Assembly (NCBI GenBank): GCA_025965295.1
Contig: JAOPXF010000110.1
Span: forward strand, 1 to 14,073
Direction: 5' to 3'
DNA: 14,073 nt
Source: Nocardioides sp.
GTDB lineage: Bacteria > Actinomycetota > Actinomycetes > Propionibacteriales > Nocardioidaceae
Every line of letters begins with the position of its first letter. Within the stretch, counting starts at the first letter, position 1. A model generated the notes under the pieces. That model had not been told where the DNA came from, searched no databases, and worked only from the letters and a program-made list of their open reading frames with translations. Below are positions 1 through 6,678 of the stretch, one piece after another. The position numbers and the translations under genes were made by a program.

Positions 1-1
1 G

Positions 2-736
2 GTGCACCCGCAGTTCACCGAGCCGCATGCCGCACTCGAGCAGGCGGGCCACGTCGTCGACACCGTCCTGTGCCGGCCCGACTTCACCCTCGATCCATCG
101 GAGATCCCCGACGGCGCGGATCTCGTCATGATCGGCAACCCCACCAACCCGACCGGAGTCCTCCACCCGACATCGCTGATCCGGAGCCTGCAACGCCCGG
201 GTCGGTTCGTCGTGGTCGACGAGGCCTTCATGGACGCCGTGCCCGGCGAGGTCGAGTCGCTCGTCCGCGAACGCCTCGACGGCGTCGTCGTCATCCGCAG
301 CCTCACCAAGCACTGGTCGATCCCCGGAGTCCGGGCGGGCTATCTCGCGGGCAACCCGCGGGTCGTCGACCGGCTCGCGCGCCTGCAGACGCCGTGGTCG
401 GTCGCCGGACCCGCTGTGGCAGCCCTCGTCGCGTGCTCGACCGCTCGGGCCGCGGACGAAGCCACGGACCGCGCGTTCGCGATCCGCCGCTGGCGCGACC
501 ACCTCATCGCCGGCCTGACCGAGCGCGGTATCGAGCACGTCCCGTCCTCGGCCCCGTTCGTGCTCGCCCGCCTCGGAGGCGCTCGGCTCTCCCTGCGCGA
601 CGCCGGCATCGCCGTACGCCGTGCGGACACGTTCCCCGGCCTCGACTCCACCTGGGCGCGGATCGCCGTGCGACCCGAGCCCATGACGGACCGGTTGCTC
701 ACTGCCCTCGGTCAGACCCGTTTGCCCATCCTTTGA
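2..736 (+). CDS. cobC: CobC-type PLP-dependent aminotransferase/threonine-phosphate decarboxylase, 5'-truncated
   Basis: Fold-type I PLP enzyme of the histidinol-phosphate aminotransferase family. In B12 pathways this branch is assigned to L-threonine-phosphate decarboxylation, giving the aminopropanol phosphate used by CobD. The frame is open from the window edge, so the N-terminus is missing and the first codon seen is not a true start. Visible motifs, numbered from the first residue seen, are NPTNPTG at 46-52, VVDEAFMD at 71-78 (the Asp that contacts the PLP pyridine N), and SLTKHWSIPGVRAGY at 100-114, with Lys103 the likely Schiff-base lysine. A C-terminal ARIAVRP holds the usual carboxylate-binding Arg. 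It matches the actinobacterial Rv2231c-type CobC better than a true HisC, mainly because of its context: cobT follows after 11 bases and then cobS and cobD. Substrate assignment is by context; the fold is certain. Confidence 0.92.
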   Translation: MHPQFTEPHAALEQAGHVVDTVLCRPDFTLDPSEIPDGADLVMIGNPTNPTGVLHPTSLIRSLQRPGRFVVVDEAFMDAVPGEVESLVRERLDGVVVIRSLTKHWSIPGVRAGYLAGNPRVVDRLARLQTPWSVAGPAVAALVACSTARAADEATDRAFAIRRWRDHLIAGLTERGIEHVPSSAPFVLARLGGARLSLRDAGIAVRRADTFPGLDSTWARIAVRPEPMTDRLLTALGQTRLPIL

Positions 737-747
737 AGGACCTCGCC

Positions 748-1788
748 ATGGCCCACGTCTCCGCGCCCTCCGACATCGCCCGCAGCCACGCCACCAAGCG
801 GCTGGCCGCGCTCGCCACACCTCCCGGGGCTCTCGGCCGGCTCGGTGACCTGGCGGTGTGGGTGGCGGCCTGCCAGGGCCAGGTGCCGCCCGTGCCTGTC
901 GACAACGTCCGGCTCGTCATCTTCGCGGGCGACCACGGTGTCGCCGCCCATGGTGTGTCGGCGTTCCCCCCCGCCATCACCGGCGCGATGGTCCGCACCT
1001 TCCTGTTGGGCAAGGCCGGAGTCAGCGCCCTGGCGTCGGCGCACGGTGTGGCCGTCCGAGTGCTCGACCTCGGGGTGGACGAGGACTTCGACGACCTCGA
1101 TGCCTCGGTGCGCGACGCGCTGACAGCGCACAAGATCCGCCGCGGAAGCGGGGCCATCCACCTCGAGGACGCGCTCACCATCGACGAGACGCGCGCCGCG
1201 CTGGCCGCGGGGGCCGCCGTCGCGCGCCAGGAGATCGCCGCCGGCGCCCAGCTTCTGATCAGCGGCGACATGGGCATCGGCAACACGACCCCGGCCGCGG
1301 CCATGGTGGCCGCCGGCCTCGGCGTGCCCGCCTCCGAGGTCGTCGGCCGCGGCACCGGGATCGACGATGCGGCCCTGCTCCACAAGAGCGCCGTGATCGA
1401 CGCCGCGCTGGCGCGGGCCGATGCTCGCACCGATGACCCGATCGAGACCCTGGCCGCGCTCGGCAGCGCCGACCTCGCGGCGAGCACCGGCTTCCTGCTC
1501 GCCGCGGCGCAGGAGGGCCGCCCGGTGCTCCTCGACGGCCTGATGAGCGTCGCGTGCGCGCTGACCGCCGACCGCATCGAGCCCGGCGCTGCCGGGTGGT
1601 ACGCCGCAGGCCACCGCTCCACCGAGCCGGCCCAGTCGCTCGCGCTGGCGAAGATGGGACTGGAGCCGCTGCTCGACCTCGGTCTGCGTCTCGGCGAGGG
1701 CTCGGGCGCGGTCGCGGCCGTTCCCGTGGTCCGTAGCGCTGCCGCGCTGCTGCGCGACGTGGCCCTGCTGTCCGAGCTCGTGCCCTGA
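748..1788 (+). CDS. cobT: Nicotinate-nucleotide-dimethylbenzimidazole phosphoribosyltransferase (CobT)
   Basis: Transfers phosphoribose from nicotinate mononucleotide to the lower-ligand base, giving alpha-ribazole phosphate for nucleotide-loop assembly; cytosolic. The protein has 346 residues, a normal length. Motifs are PPGALGRLGDLA at 25-36, GDHGV at 61-65, GDMGIGNTTPAAA at 173-185, VGRGTGID at 199-206 and LGLRLGEGSGA at 311-321. Glu317 in the last motif matches the catalytic glutamate of Salmonella CobT, even in numbering. The ATG at 748 is chosen because GAAGGA lies 7 bases upstream and the family's N-terminus begins here; the same frame is open further upstream but only as a shadow of cobC. 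It lies 11 bases after cobC, and its TGA shares one base with the cobS ATG, so the two are probably translationally coupled. This is the Salmonella-type CobT, not the chelatase subunit of the same name. Confidence 0.97.
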   Translation: MAHVSAPSDIARSHATKRLAALATPPGALGRLGDLAVWVAACQGQVPPVPVDNVRLVIFAGDHGVAAHGVSAFPPAITGAMVRTFLLGKAGVSALASAHGVAVRVLDLGVDEDFDDLDASVRDALTAHKIRRGSGAIHLEDALTIDETRAALAAGAAVARQEIAAGAQLLISGDMGIGNTTPAAAMVAAGLGVPASEVVGRGTGIDDAALLHKSAVIDAALARADARTDDPIETLAALGSADLAASTGFLLAAAQEGRPVLLDGLMSVACALTADRIEPGAAGWYAAGHRSTEPAQSLALAKMGLEPLLDLGLRLGEGSGAVAAVPVVRSAAALLRDVALLSELVP

Positions 1789-2552
1789 TGCTCGACGCCT
1801 GGCGGCTCGCCGTCGGGACGCTCACCGCGATCCCGGTGCGACCGCCTACGACCTTCGACCGGCGGCGCGCATCGGCAGCGATGGTGCTGGCGCCGGCCGC
1901 GGTCCTGCCCCTCGGGGTCGAAGTCACCTGCGTGGCGCTGGCCGGCCACATGCTGCAGCTTCCCGTCCTGGTCATCGCGCTGCTCGCCATCGGCGCTGTG
2001 ATCCTCGGCAACCGTGCCTTCCACCTCGACGGGCTCTCGGACACCGTCGACGGACTGGCTGCCTCCTACGACCGTGAACGGTCGCTGGTCGTCATGAGGT
2101 CCGGCACGTCCGGGCCGGCCGGCGTCGTGGCGATCGTCCTGGTGGTCGGGCTCCAGGTCGCGGGGTTGGCGAGCCTCCTCTCGCTGCCCGGCTGGTGGCA
2201 GGCCGCGATCCTGGCCGGCGTCGCGGTGTGCGCATCCCGCGCGGCTCTCGTGGTCTGCTGCGCGCGCGGTGTCCCGGCAGGCCGGGCGGACGGGCTCGGG
2301 AGCGCCTACACCCAGACCGTGCCTGTTCCCGTGACGGTCCTCGCGTGGATCCTCGCCGCGGTCGTCCTTGCTCTCACCGGCGCGTGGGCCGGTCTCGAGT
2401 GGTGGCGCGGCGCGCTCGCTGCCGTCGTCGCGCTCGTAGCGGTGCTCGCTGTGGTCGCGCGCACGACTCGCCGCCTCGGCGGCGTCACCGGCGACGTGTT
2501 CGGCGCGAGCATCGAGGTGGCGCTCGCCGCGATCCTGGTGGCGCTCGCATGA
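1788..2552 (+). CDS. cobS: Adenosylcobinamide-GDP ribazoletransferase (cobalamin synthase CobS/CobV)
   Basis: Membrane enzyme that joins adenosylcobinamide-GDP with alpha-ribazole (phosphate), releasing GMP and completing the cobalamin nucleotide loop. The protein has 254 residues and is strongly hydrophobic, with several membrane segments (around 31-52, 58-75, 112-132, 137-158, 180-200 and 207-224). The family's acidic metal-binding signature HLDGLSDTVDGL is at 79-90 and the C-terminal GVTGDVFGA at 232-240. The ATG overlaps the cobT stop (TGATG), and its own stop overlaps the cobD start (ATGA), so the set is tightly coupled. It acts directly downstream of CobT and CobU. This is the CobV-type enzyme, not the AAA+ chelatase subunit that is also called CobS. 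Confidence 0.96.
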   Translation: MLDAWRLAVGTLTAIPVRPPTTFDRRRASAAMVLAPAAVLPLGVEVTCVALAGHMLQLPVLVIALLAIGAVILGNRAFHLDGLSDTVDGLAASYDRERSLVVMRSGTSGPAGVVAIVLVVGLQVAGLASLLSLPGWWQAAILAGVAVCASRAALVVCCARGVPAGRADGLGSAYTQTVPVPVTVLAWILAAVVLALTGAWAGLEWWRGALAAVVALVAVLAVVARTTRRLGGVTGDVFGASIEVALAAILVALA

Positions 2553-3499
2553 AGTCCCGCGCTGTCGGGCTGATGATCGGCTACGCCGCAGACCGGCTCC
2601 TGGGCGACCCCCGACGCTTCCATCCCGTGGCCGGCTTCGGCGCCACCGCGAAGGCCCTCGAGGACCTCCTGTACGCCGACTCGCGGGCGTGCGGCGCCGC
2701 GCACACCACGCTCCTCGTCGGCGGCTCGGTTGCGGTCGGTGTCGCGGCTGAGCGACTCGCCGGCCGGCCGGTCGCACGCGCCGCCCTGACGGCCCTGGCA
2801 ACCTGGGCGGTGCTGGGCGAGCGTTCCCTGGCGCGCGAGGCGGTCGCCGTACACACCCACCTGGCTGCCGGTGATCTGCCTGCCGCGCGGAAGCGGCTGA
2901 ACCACCTCGTCGGTCGCGACACGGCCGACCTCGACGGATCCGAGGTGGCGCGTGCCGTCGTCGAGTCGGTCGCGGAGAACACCTCCGATGCCGTTGTCGC
3001 GCCACTGGTGTGGGGGGCGCTGTGCGGCGTGCCGGGCCTGCTCGGCTACCGCGCCGCCAACACCCTCGACGCGATGGTCGGTCACCACAACGCGCGCTAC
3101 GAGAACTTCGGCTGGGCACCGGCTCGCCTCGACGACCTGCTCAACCTGCCCGGCTCCCGCCTCTGCGGCCTGCTCGTGCTGGTCGCCGCACCGTCGCGGT
3201 CAGTCGCAGCTGCCCGGGCCTGGCGCCGTGACGCGGCCGGTCATCCGAGTCCGAACGCCGGGGTGGTCGAAGCGGCCTTCGCCGGCTCCCTCGGCATCCG
3301 GCTCGGGGGCACGAACCGCTACTACGGCCACCGGATCGAACACCGTGCGGCCCTTGGTGACGGCCGATCCGCGCGGCCGGAGGACATCATCCGGGCCGCC
3401 GATCTCGCGGGTCGGGTCGGCCTCGGAGCAGTCGCGGTGGCGACCCTGATTCCGTCCCGTGGCGGGCTGCTCAGACGCCCTCGTCGTCCGCTAGGGTGA
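2549..3499 (+). CDS. cobD: Adenosylcobinamide-phosphate synthase (CobD/CbiB)
   Basis: Membrane protein that attaches aminopropanol (phosphate) to the f propionate of adenosylcobyric acid, giving cobinamide (phosphate). The protein has 316 residues. CbiB-family motifs, in order, are DRLLGDPRRFHPV (15-27), VGRDT (121-125), ESVAENTSDAVVAP (139-152), GYRAANTLDAMVGH (166-179), YENFGWAPARLDDLLN (184-199) and HPSPNAGVVEAAFAG (232-246). Hydrophobic stretches suggest several membrane segments. The chosen ATG overlaps the cobS stop by 4 bases; a second in-frame ATG at 2573 (residue 9) also fits the family start. It is the last gene of the plus-strand synthetic operon, and the next riboswitch begins 6 bases after its stop. 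Its likely substrates come from CobQ, encoded on the opposite strand, and from the CobC branch. Confidence 0.96.
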   Translation: MKSRAVGLMIGYAADRLLGDPRRFHPVAGFGATAKALEDLLYADSRACGAAHTTLLVGGSVAVGVAAERLAGRPVARAALTALATWAVLGERSLAREAVAVHTHLAAGDLPAARKRLNHLVGRDTADLDGSEVARAVVESVAENTSDAVVAPLVWGALCGVPGLLGYRAANTLDAMVGHHNARYENFGWAPARLDDLLNLPGSRLCGLLVLVAAPSRSVAAARAWRRDAAGHPSPNAGVVEAAFAGSLGIRLGGTNRYYGHRIEHRAALGDGRSARPEDIIRAADLAGRVGLGAVAVATLIPSRGGLLRRPRRPLG

Positions 3500-3505
3500 G
3501 CGTCA

Positions 3506-3605
3506 ACGATCACTTGGAAGCCGGTGGAATTCCGGCACAGTCGCGCTACTGTGACATCGCTTCAGCCTCAGGGTTGATCCGGTGAAGTCAGACCCGCGTG
3601 GTCGT
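3506..3605 (+). promoter_or_regulatory. Cobalamin riboswitch upstream of cbtB
   Basis: The leader carries the conserved cobalamin aptamer core. An outer 8-bp helix pairs ACGATCAC (3506-3513) with GTGGTCGT (3598-3605), with one G-U pair. Inside it, GCCGG (3520-3524) pairs with CCGGC (3532-3536) around a TGGAATT loop. CACAG (3536-3540) can pair with CTGTG (3549-3553) in the typical ACAGTCGCGCTACTGTG block, and CTTCA (3560-3564) pairs with TGAAG (3583-3587). GTGAAGTCAGACCCGC at 3582-3597 resembles the 3' B12-box element. The aptamer starts only 6 bases after the cobD stop. I see no clear promoter in the gap, so it could act on read-through from cobD as well as on its own transcript. B12 binding is expected to reduce cbtBA expression. 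Confidence 0.9.
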
Positions 3606-3619
3606 CCGAACCCATCAAC

Positions 3620-3645
3620 CAGGGACGCACGCATCCCTGAGGAGG
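3620..3645 (+). promoter_or_regulatory. Expression-platform hairpin and strong RBS before cbtB
   Basis: CAGGGA (3620-3625) pairs with TCCCTG (3634-3639) around an 8-base loop. The 3' arm runs straight into GAGGAGG (3639-3645), which lies 4 bases before the cbtB ATG. No U-run follows the hairpin, so control by hiding the ribosome site is more likely than intrinsic termination. That mode is inferred. Confidence 0.6.
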
Positions 3646-3649
3646 ACAC

Positions 3650-3868
3650 ATGTCGCACTCTGCTGCGGCACCGGTCACCGGTGCCCCCGCTCTCCCCACC
3701 ATCCCGTTCCGGGAGCTGGCCCCTTGGGCGCTCCTCTTCGGACTGCTGGGAACGCTGGCCATCTTCTTCGTGAGCGCCGACCAGGGCGCCGTCTCGATTC
3801 CCGCGGGCACTGCGATCCACGAGTGGGTCCACGACGCGCGTCACCTGCTCGGATACCCCTGCCACTGA
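3650..3868 (+). CDS. cbtB: CbtB, small subunit of predicted cobalt transporter
   Basis: A 72-residue, one-helix membrane protein. CbtB proteins are predicted partners of CbtA in cobalt uptake, first proposed from their B12-riboswitch-linked gene context. The membrane segment is about 24-42. The C-terminus is the family's metal-binding signature HEWVHDARHLLGYPCH at 57-72, with His57, His61, His65, Cys71 and the terminal His72 as candidate cobalt ligands. The ATG follows GAGGAGG at 4-base spacing and lies about 45 bases after the riboswitch. cbtA follows after 78 bases on the same strand. The identification is firm; the transport substrate rests on family knowledge and on the riboswitch here. 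Confidence 0.95.
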   Translation: MSHSAAAPVTGAPALPTIPFRELAPWALLFGLLGTLAIFFVSADQGAVSIPAGTAIHEWVHDARHLLGYPCH

Positions 3869-3946
3869 TCCATCAGTAGCACCCCTTTTCTCCTCCCCGC
3901 CGTCCGGCAGGCAGTTGAGTGCGCCCGGTGATGTAGCGGCGACCCC

Positions 3947-4765
3947 ATGAACGGAATCTTGATGAACGCACGTGCATTTCTGGTCCGCGGCCTGCTGGCC
4001 GGCCTCCTTGCCGGCCTCGCCGCCTTCCTCGTCGCCAACGTGGTCGGTGAACCCCACGTCGAGGCCGCGATCGCGCTGGAGGACTCGGGCGCCGTGGCAC
4101 CCGGTGGCTCGCACTCGCACGGCGAGGAGTCGGCGGGCCACAGCCACACGCACTCCTCCGGTGAGGACGAGGTCTTCGAGGTCTCCCGTGACAACCAGCG
4201 CACCTGGGGCCTGCTGACCGGAAGCGTGGCTGTCGGGGTCGCGCTGGGTGGCCTCGTGGCGCTCGTCGCTGCCGGCACCCTGGGCCGGATCGGTCGTCTC
4301 CTGCCCAGTCAGTCGACCGCCCTCGTCGCGTTGATCGGCTTCGTCGCCGCGGCGCTGGTGCCGTTCCTGAAGTACCCCGCCAACCCGCCCGCCGTCGGCG
4401 ATGCCGACACCATCGGTGAGCGGACCGCCCTCTACTTCGGCTTCTTGCTGCTCTCGGTGGGCGCGGCCGTCCTCGCGTCGTACGTCGCCTGCCGACTGCG
4501 TGAGCGGATCGGCACGTACGGCGGCGTGGTCGCCGGCATTGCGGCCTACCTGCTCGTGGTGATCGTGGCGGCGCTCGTGTTCGCGCCGGTCAGCGAGCTG
4601 GGTGACTTCCCGGCCGACACGTTGTGGTCCTTCAGGCTGGCCTCGATGCTCACCCTGGCCACCATGTGGGGCGTGCTCGGCGTGTTGCTGACCGGCCTGG
4701 TGTCACGGCTGTACGCGCGGGAGACAGCCGTCGCCCAGCGCCGGGAACTCGCCGCCAGCCTCTGA
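3947..4765 (+). CDS. cbtA: CbtA, membrane subunit of predicted cobalt transporter
   Basis: Predicted cobalt permease that pairs with CbtB. The protein has 272 residues with about six membrane segments (11-33, 89-112, 124-141, 161-182, 192-214 and 231-256). The family motif KYPANPPAVG is at 142-151, at the end of the third segment. The loop after the first segment (54-70) is His-rich (SHSHGEESAGHSHTH) and then acidic, which suggests metal capture outside the membrane. Two starts are possible: ATG 3947, which has no good ribosome site, and ATG 3962 (residue 6), preceded by GGAA at a plausible distance; the shorter form may be the real one. It is controlled together with cbtB by the upstream riboswitch. 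It converges on the ferredoxin-fusion gene, with only 4 bases between the two stop codons. Confidence 0.94.
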   Translation: MNGILMNARAFLVRGLLAGLLAGLAAFLVANVVGEPHVEAAIALEDSGAVAPGGSHSHGEESAGHSHTHSSGEDEVFEVSRDNQRTWGLLTGSVAVGVALGGLVALVAAGTLGRIGRLLPSQSTALVALIGFVAAALVPFLKYPANPPAVGDADTIGERTALYFGFLLLSVGAAVLASYVACRLRERIGTYGGVVAGIAAYLLVVIVAALVFAPVSELGDFPADTLWSFRLASMLTLATMWGVLGVLLTGLVSRLYARETAVAQRRELAASL

Positions 4766-4769
4766 TCCT

Positions 4770-5447
4770 TCAGCGGGGGAGCCGGTGGCTCTCGAGGGGA
4801 GAGCCACCGACGAGGTGGCCGGTGACGATCGCGCGCGCGGCCGCGGGGTCGACGTCGCCGTACCAGACATCGTCGGGCTGGACGCTGACGACGGGTGCCT
4901 GGTTGCAGGGGAACTGACAACCGGTGTGCGTGGCGAGCACGTCGTTGTCGCCGAGCCCGGCCTCCATCAGGCCGAGCACCAGCGCGCGCATCGTCTCCTC
5001 ACCTCCTCGAGCAGTGCAGCGCGGCCCGCGACAGATGAGCACCTGGCGGCGGTGACCGCTCACGTCCTCCCAGGCGGCCGACGTGAGCCCGGGTTCGGTG
5101 CCCGAGATGGGCTTGCAGTCGCTGAGTGCCGCATCGAGGTCGTCCAGTGAGGTGATCAGCCGGGTGGCGATGTCGAGGGCCGGCCGGCGCCCGGCGCGCT
5201 CGCGAAACCAGTGCCCGGCGACCCGGCGCAGCCACGAGTGGGCAGGCGCGAGCGGCCCGAGGTCGACCCCGACAAGAGTGATGGCCGAAACCCCGAGGTC
5301 GCCCAGCCGGGTCAGCTCGAGCGAGAGCGACGGGTCACCCATCTGCAGGAACGCCACGGTCGCGCCCCGAGGGGCGGCCGCTGCCAGCAGGTCGTCGCGG
5401 CGGTCGACGTCGGTGACGGACATGCCGACGAGCACGAGGGCGGTCAC
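4770..5447 (-). CDS. Degenerate CbiX-like domain fused to a thioredoxin-like [2Fe-2S] ferredoxin
   Basis: A 225-residue two-part protein. Residues 1-85 look like half of a CbiX/sirohydrochlorin chelatase: a first beta strand TALVLVG, then GATVAFLQMGDPS (28-40) and GVSAITLVGVDLG (52-64). The usual VGHGS catalytic His is replaced (VGMSV, Met9), although His70 could match the second one. Residues 134-215 form a thioredoxin-like ferredoxin with Cys139-x4-Cys144-x32-Cys177-x3-Cys181. The last two spacings match this ferredoxin fold, for example the Aquifex aeolicus protein. The GTG start overlaps the cobU stop (GTGA). It has no clear ribosome site, but the beta strand argues for this start over ATG at 5423. 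It is the last gene of the cobN operon. Its role is unknown; electron donation to a corrin reduction step or metal handling is a guess. Confidence 0.85.
   Translation of the reverse strand: MTALVLVGMSVTDVDRRDDLLAAAAPRGATVAFLQMGDPSLSLELTRLGDLGVSAITLVGVDLGPLAPAHSWLRRVAGHWFRERAGRRPALDIATRLITSLDDLDAALSDCKPISGTEPGLTSAAWEDVSGHRRQVLICRGPRCTARGGEETMRALVLGLMEAGLGDNDVLATHTGCQFPCNQAPVVSVQPDDVWYGDVDPAAARAIVTGHLVGGSPLESHRLPR
4783..4809. terminator. Hairpin between convergent operons, likely bidirectional terminator
   Basis: A perfect 11-bp inverted repeat, CGGTGGCTCTC (4783-4793) and GAGAGCCACCG (4799-4809), with a 5-base loop, sits just after the cbtA stop. No T-run follows on either strand, as is common for actinobacterial terminators. 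It lies inside the last codons of the opposing ferredoxin-fusion gene. Confidence 0.65.
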
Positions 5448-5962
5448 AGCCTGAGCACCCGACCTGCGACCACGAGGTGCACCTCGTCGCAGGCCGTCGC
5501 GAGGCGCTGGTTGACCAGGCCCAGCAGGTCGCGGAAGAGGCGGCCGGACCGGTGGGTGGGGACGACGCCCAGCCCCACCTCGTTCGTCACGAGCACGACG
5601 TCGTCGCGAAGCGCGAGAGTCCCGACCACCTCGTCGAGCAGGGCGTCGACGGTCGCCGTGACCGTCTTGGCGGAGGCGTCCCACAGGTCGCGCGCATCGA
5701 GGAGGGCCGCAAGCCAGGTGCCCAGGCAGTCGACGAGCACCGGACCAGCGACGCCCAGCGCTGCGGTGAGGTCTCGCGTCTCCAGGGTCGTCCAGGACGC
5801 GGGGCGTCGGGCTCGATGGGCGGCGATGCGGGCCACCCAGTCAGGATCGGAGTCGGCGGTGGGGCCGGGGGCGACGTACGTGACGATCGGCGCGTCGGCC
5901 AGCAACGACTCCGCGTGCCGCGACTTTCCCGAGCGCACTCCGCCGGTGACCAGGACCTTCAT
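5444..5962 (-). CDS. cobU: Adenosylcobinamide kinase/adenosylcobinamide-phosphate guanylyltransferase (CobU/CobP)
   Basis: Bifunctional cytosolic enzyme that phosphorylates adenosylcobinamide and then transfers GMP to give adenosylcobinamide-GDP, the CobS substrate. The protein has 172 residues, close to the usual 180. The P-loop GGVRSGKS is at 7-14. RIAAHRARRPASW (45-57) holds His49, the likely guanylylated residue. VDCLGTWLAALL (77-88) and VTNEVGLGVVPT (125-136) are further family blocks, and the end has GRLFRDLLGLVNQRLA. The ATG is preceded by AAGGAG at 5-base spacing and overlaps the cobK stop by 4 bases; the 3' end overlaps the next gene by 4. Confidence 0.96.
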   Translation of the reverse strand: MKVLVTGGVRSGKSRHAESLLADAPIVTYVAPGPTADSDPDWVARIAAHRARRPASWTTLETRDLTAALGVAGPVLVDCLGTWLAALLDARDLWDASAKTVTATVDALLDEVVGTLALRDDVVLVTNEVGLGVVPTHRSGRLFRDLLGLVNQRLATACDEVHLVVAGRVLRL

Positions 5963-6678
5963 GCCAGCTCCTTGACCCAGGCCACGGCCTCGGCGACGTC
6001 GCTGACGGTGCGGACACCTTCGGGTCCGGGCGGGCGGCGTACGACGACGACGGCGATGCCGAGCGCGGCCGCCGCCTCCAGCTTCGGCCAGGTGTAGGTG
6101 CCGCCCGAGTCCTTGGTGACCAGCACATCGGTGCGGTGTTCGCGCAGCAGCGAAATCTCGGACGGCAGCGTGTAGGGACCGCGGCTGGTGACCAGCTCCC
6201 AAGTGGGCGGCAGGGACAGATCGGGTACATCGACGACGCGGGCCAGCACCGGGAGGTCGCCGAGCGCCGGCACGAACCGCGCGAGCTCCTGTCGCCCGAC
6301 AGTGACGAAGGGACGCGCCCCCAGGGACGCGGCCGTCGAGGCTGCCCGCGAATGGGTGTCGACGTAGTGCCACGACGGGTCCGGCGCCCAACCGGGTCGC
6401 TCGAGCCGCAGCAGCGGAAGATCCGTGCAGGCGGCGGCCGCGTTGGCCGTCATGCCGAGGGCGAAGGGGTGGGTGGCGTCGACCACGACGTCGAAGTCGA
6501 CCAGCGCTGCACGTAGGCCGGGCACGCCGCCGAAGCCGCCGATGCGGACCTTGCCGACGGGCAGCCGGGGCCGAGCCACGCGACCGGCGAGCGACGACGT
6601 GACGTCGATGCCCGCGTCCACGAGGTCGGCGGCGAGCTCGCGGGCTTCGCTGGTGCCGCCGAGCAGGAGCAGCCTCAT
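5959..6678 (-). CDS. cobK: Precorrin-6A reductase (CobK)
   Basis: NADPH-dependent reduction of the precorrin-6A macrocycle to precorrin-6B, one step after CobF. The protein has 239 residues with a two-domain Rossmann-like layout. GGTSEARELA (7-16) is the N-terminal nucleotide-binding signature. THPFALGMTANA (69-80), VGRQEL (127-132), TSRGPYTL (164-171) and TKDSGGTYTWPKLEAA (188-203) are standard CobK/CbiJ blocks. The ATG has GGAGGT 5 bases upstream, inside the end of cobQ, and the genes overlap by 4 bases at both ends. CobK rather than CbiJ is chosen because CobN and CobF in the same operon mark the late-insertion route. Confidence 0.95.
   Translation of the reverse strand: MRLLLLGGTSEARELAADLVDAGIDVTSSLAGRVARPRLPVGKVRIGGFGGVPGLRAALVDFDVVVDATHPFALGMTANAAAACTDLPLLRLERPGWAPDPSWHYVDTHSRAASTAASLGARPFVTVGRQELARFVPALGDLPVLARVVDVPDLSLPPTWELVTSRGPYTLPSEISLLREHRTDVLVTKDSGGTYTWPKLEAAAALGIAVVVVRRPPGPEGVRTVSDVAEAVAWVKELA

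Noticed and set aside
70..747. Long plus-strand frame upstream of and continuous with cobT
   Set aside because: It lies inside cobC in another frame, is Arg/Pro-rich shadow sequence, and the CobT family starts at the ATG at 748 behind a clear ribosome site.
699..3119. 806-codon open frame on the minus strand opposite cobT-cobS-cobD
   Set aside because: It runs antisense to three well-supported genes and reads as Arg/Ser/Pro-rich low-complexity sequence with no domain; it is an artefact of high GC content.
3869..3946. Possible extra regulatory RNA between cbtB and cbtA
   Set aside because: The 78-base gap has a pyrimidine-rich stretch and some GC-rich pairing, but no conserved motif or convincing hairpin.
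5448..5684. N-terminal extension of the CbiX-like/ferredoxin gene to 5684
   Set aside because: The added residues are Arg/Gly-rich antiphase reading of cobU; the CbiX-like first beta strand starts at the GTG at 5447.
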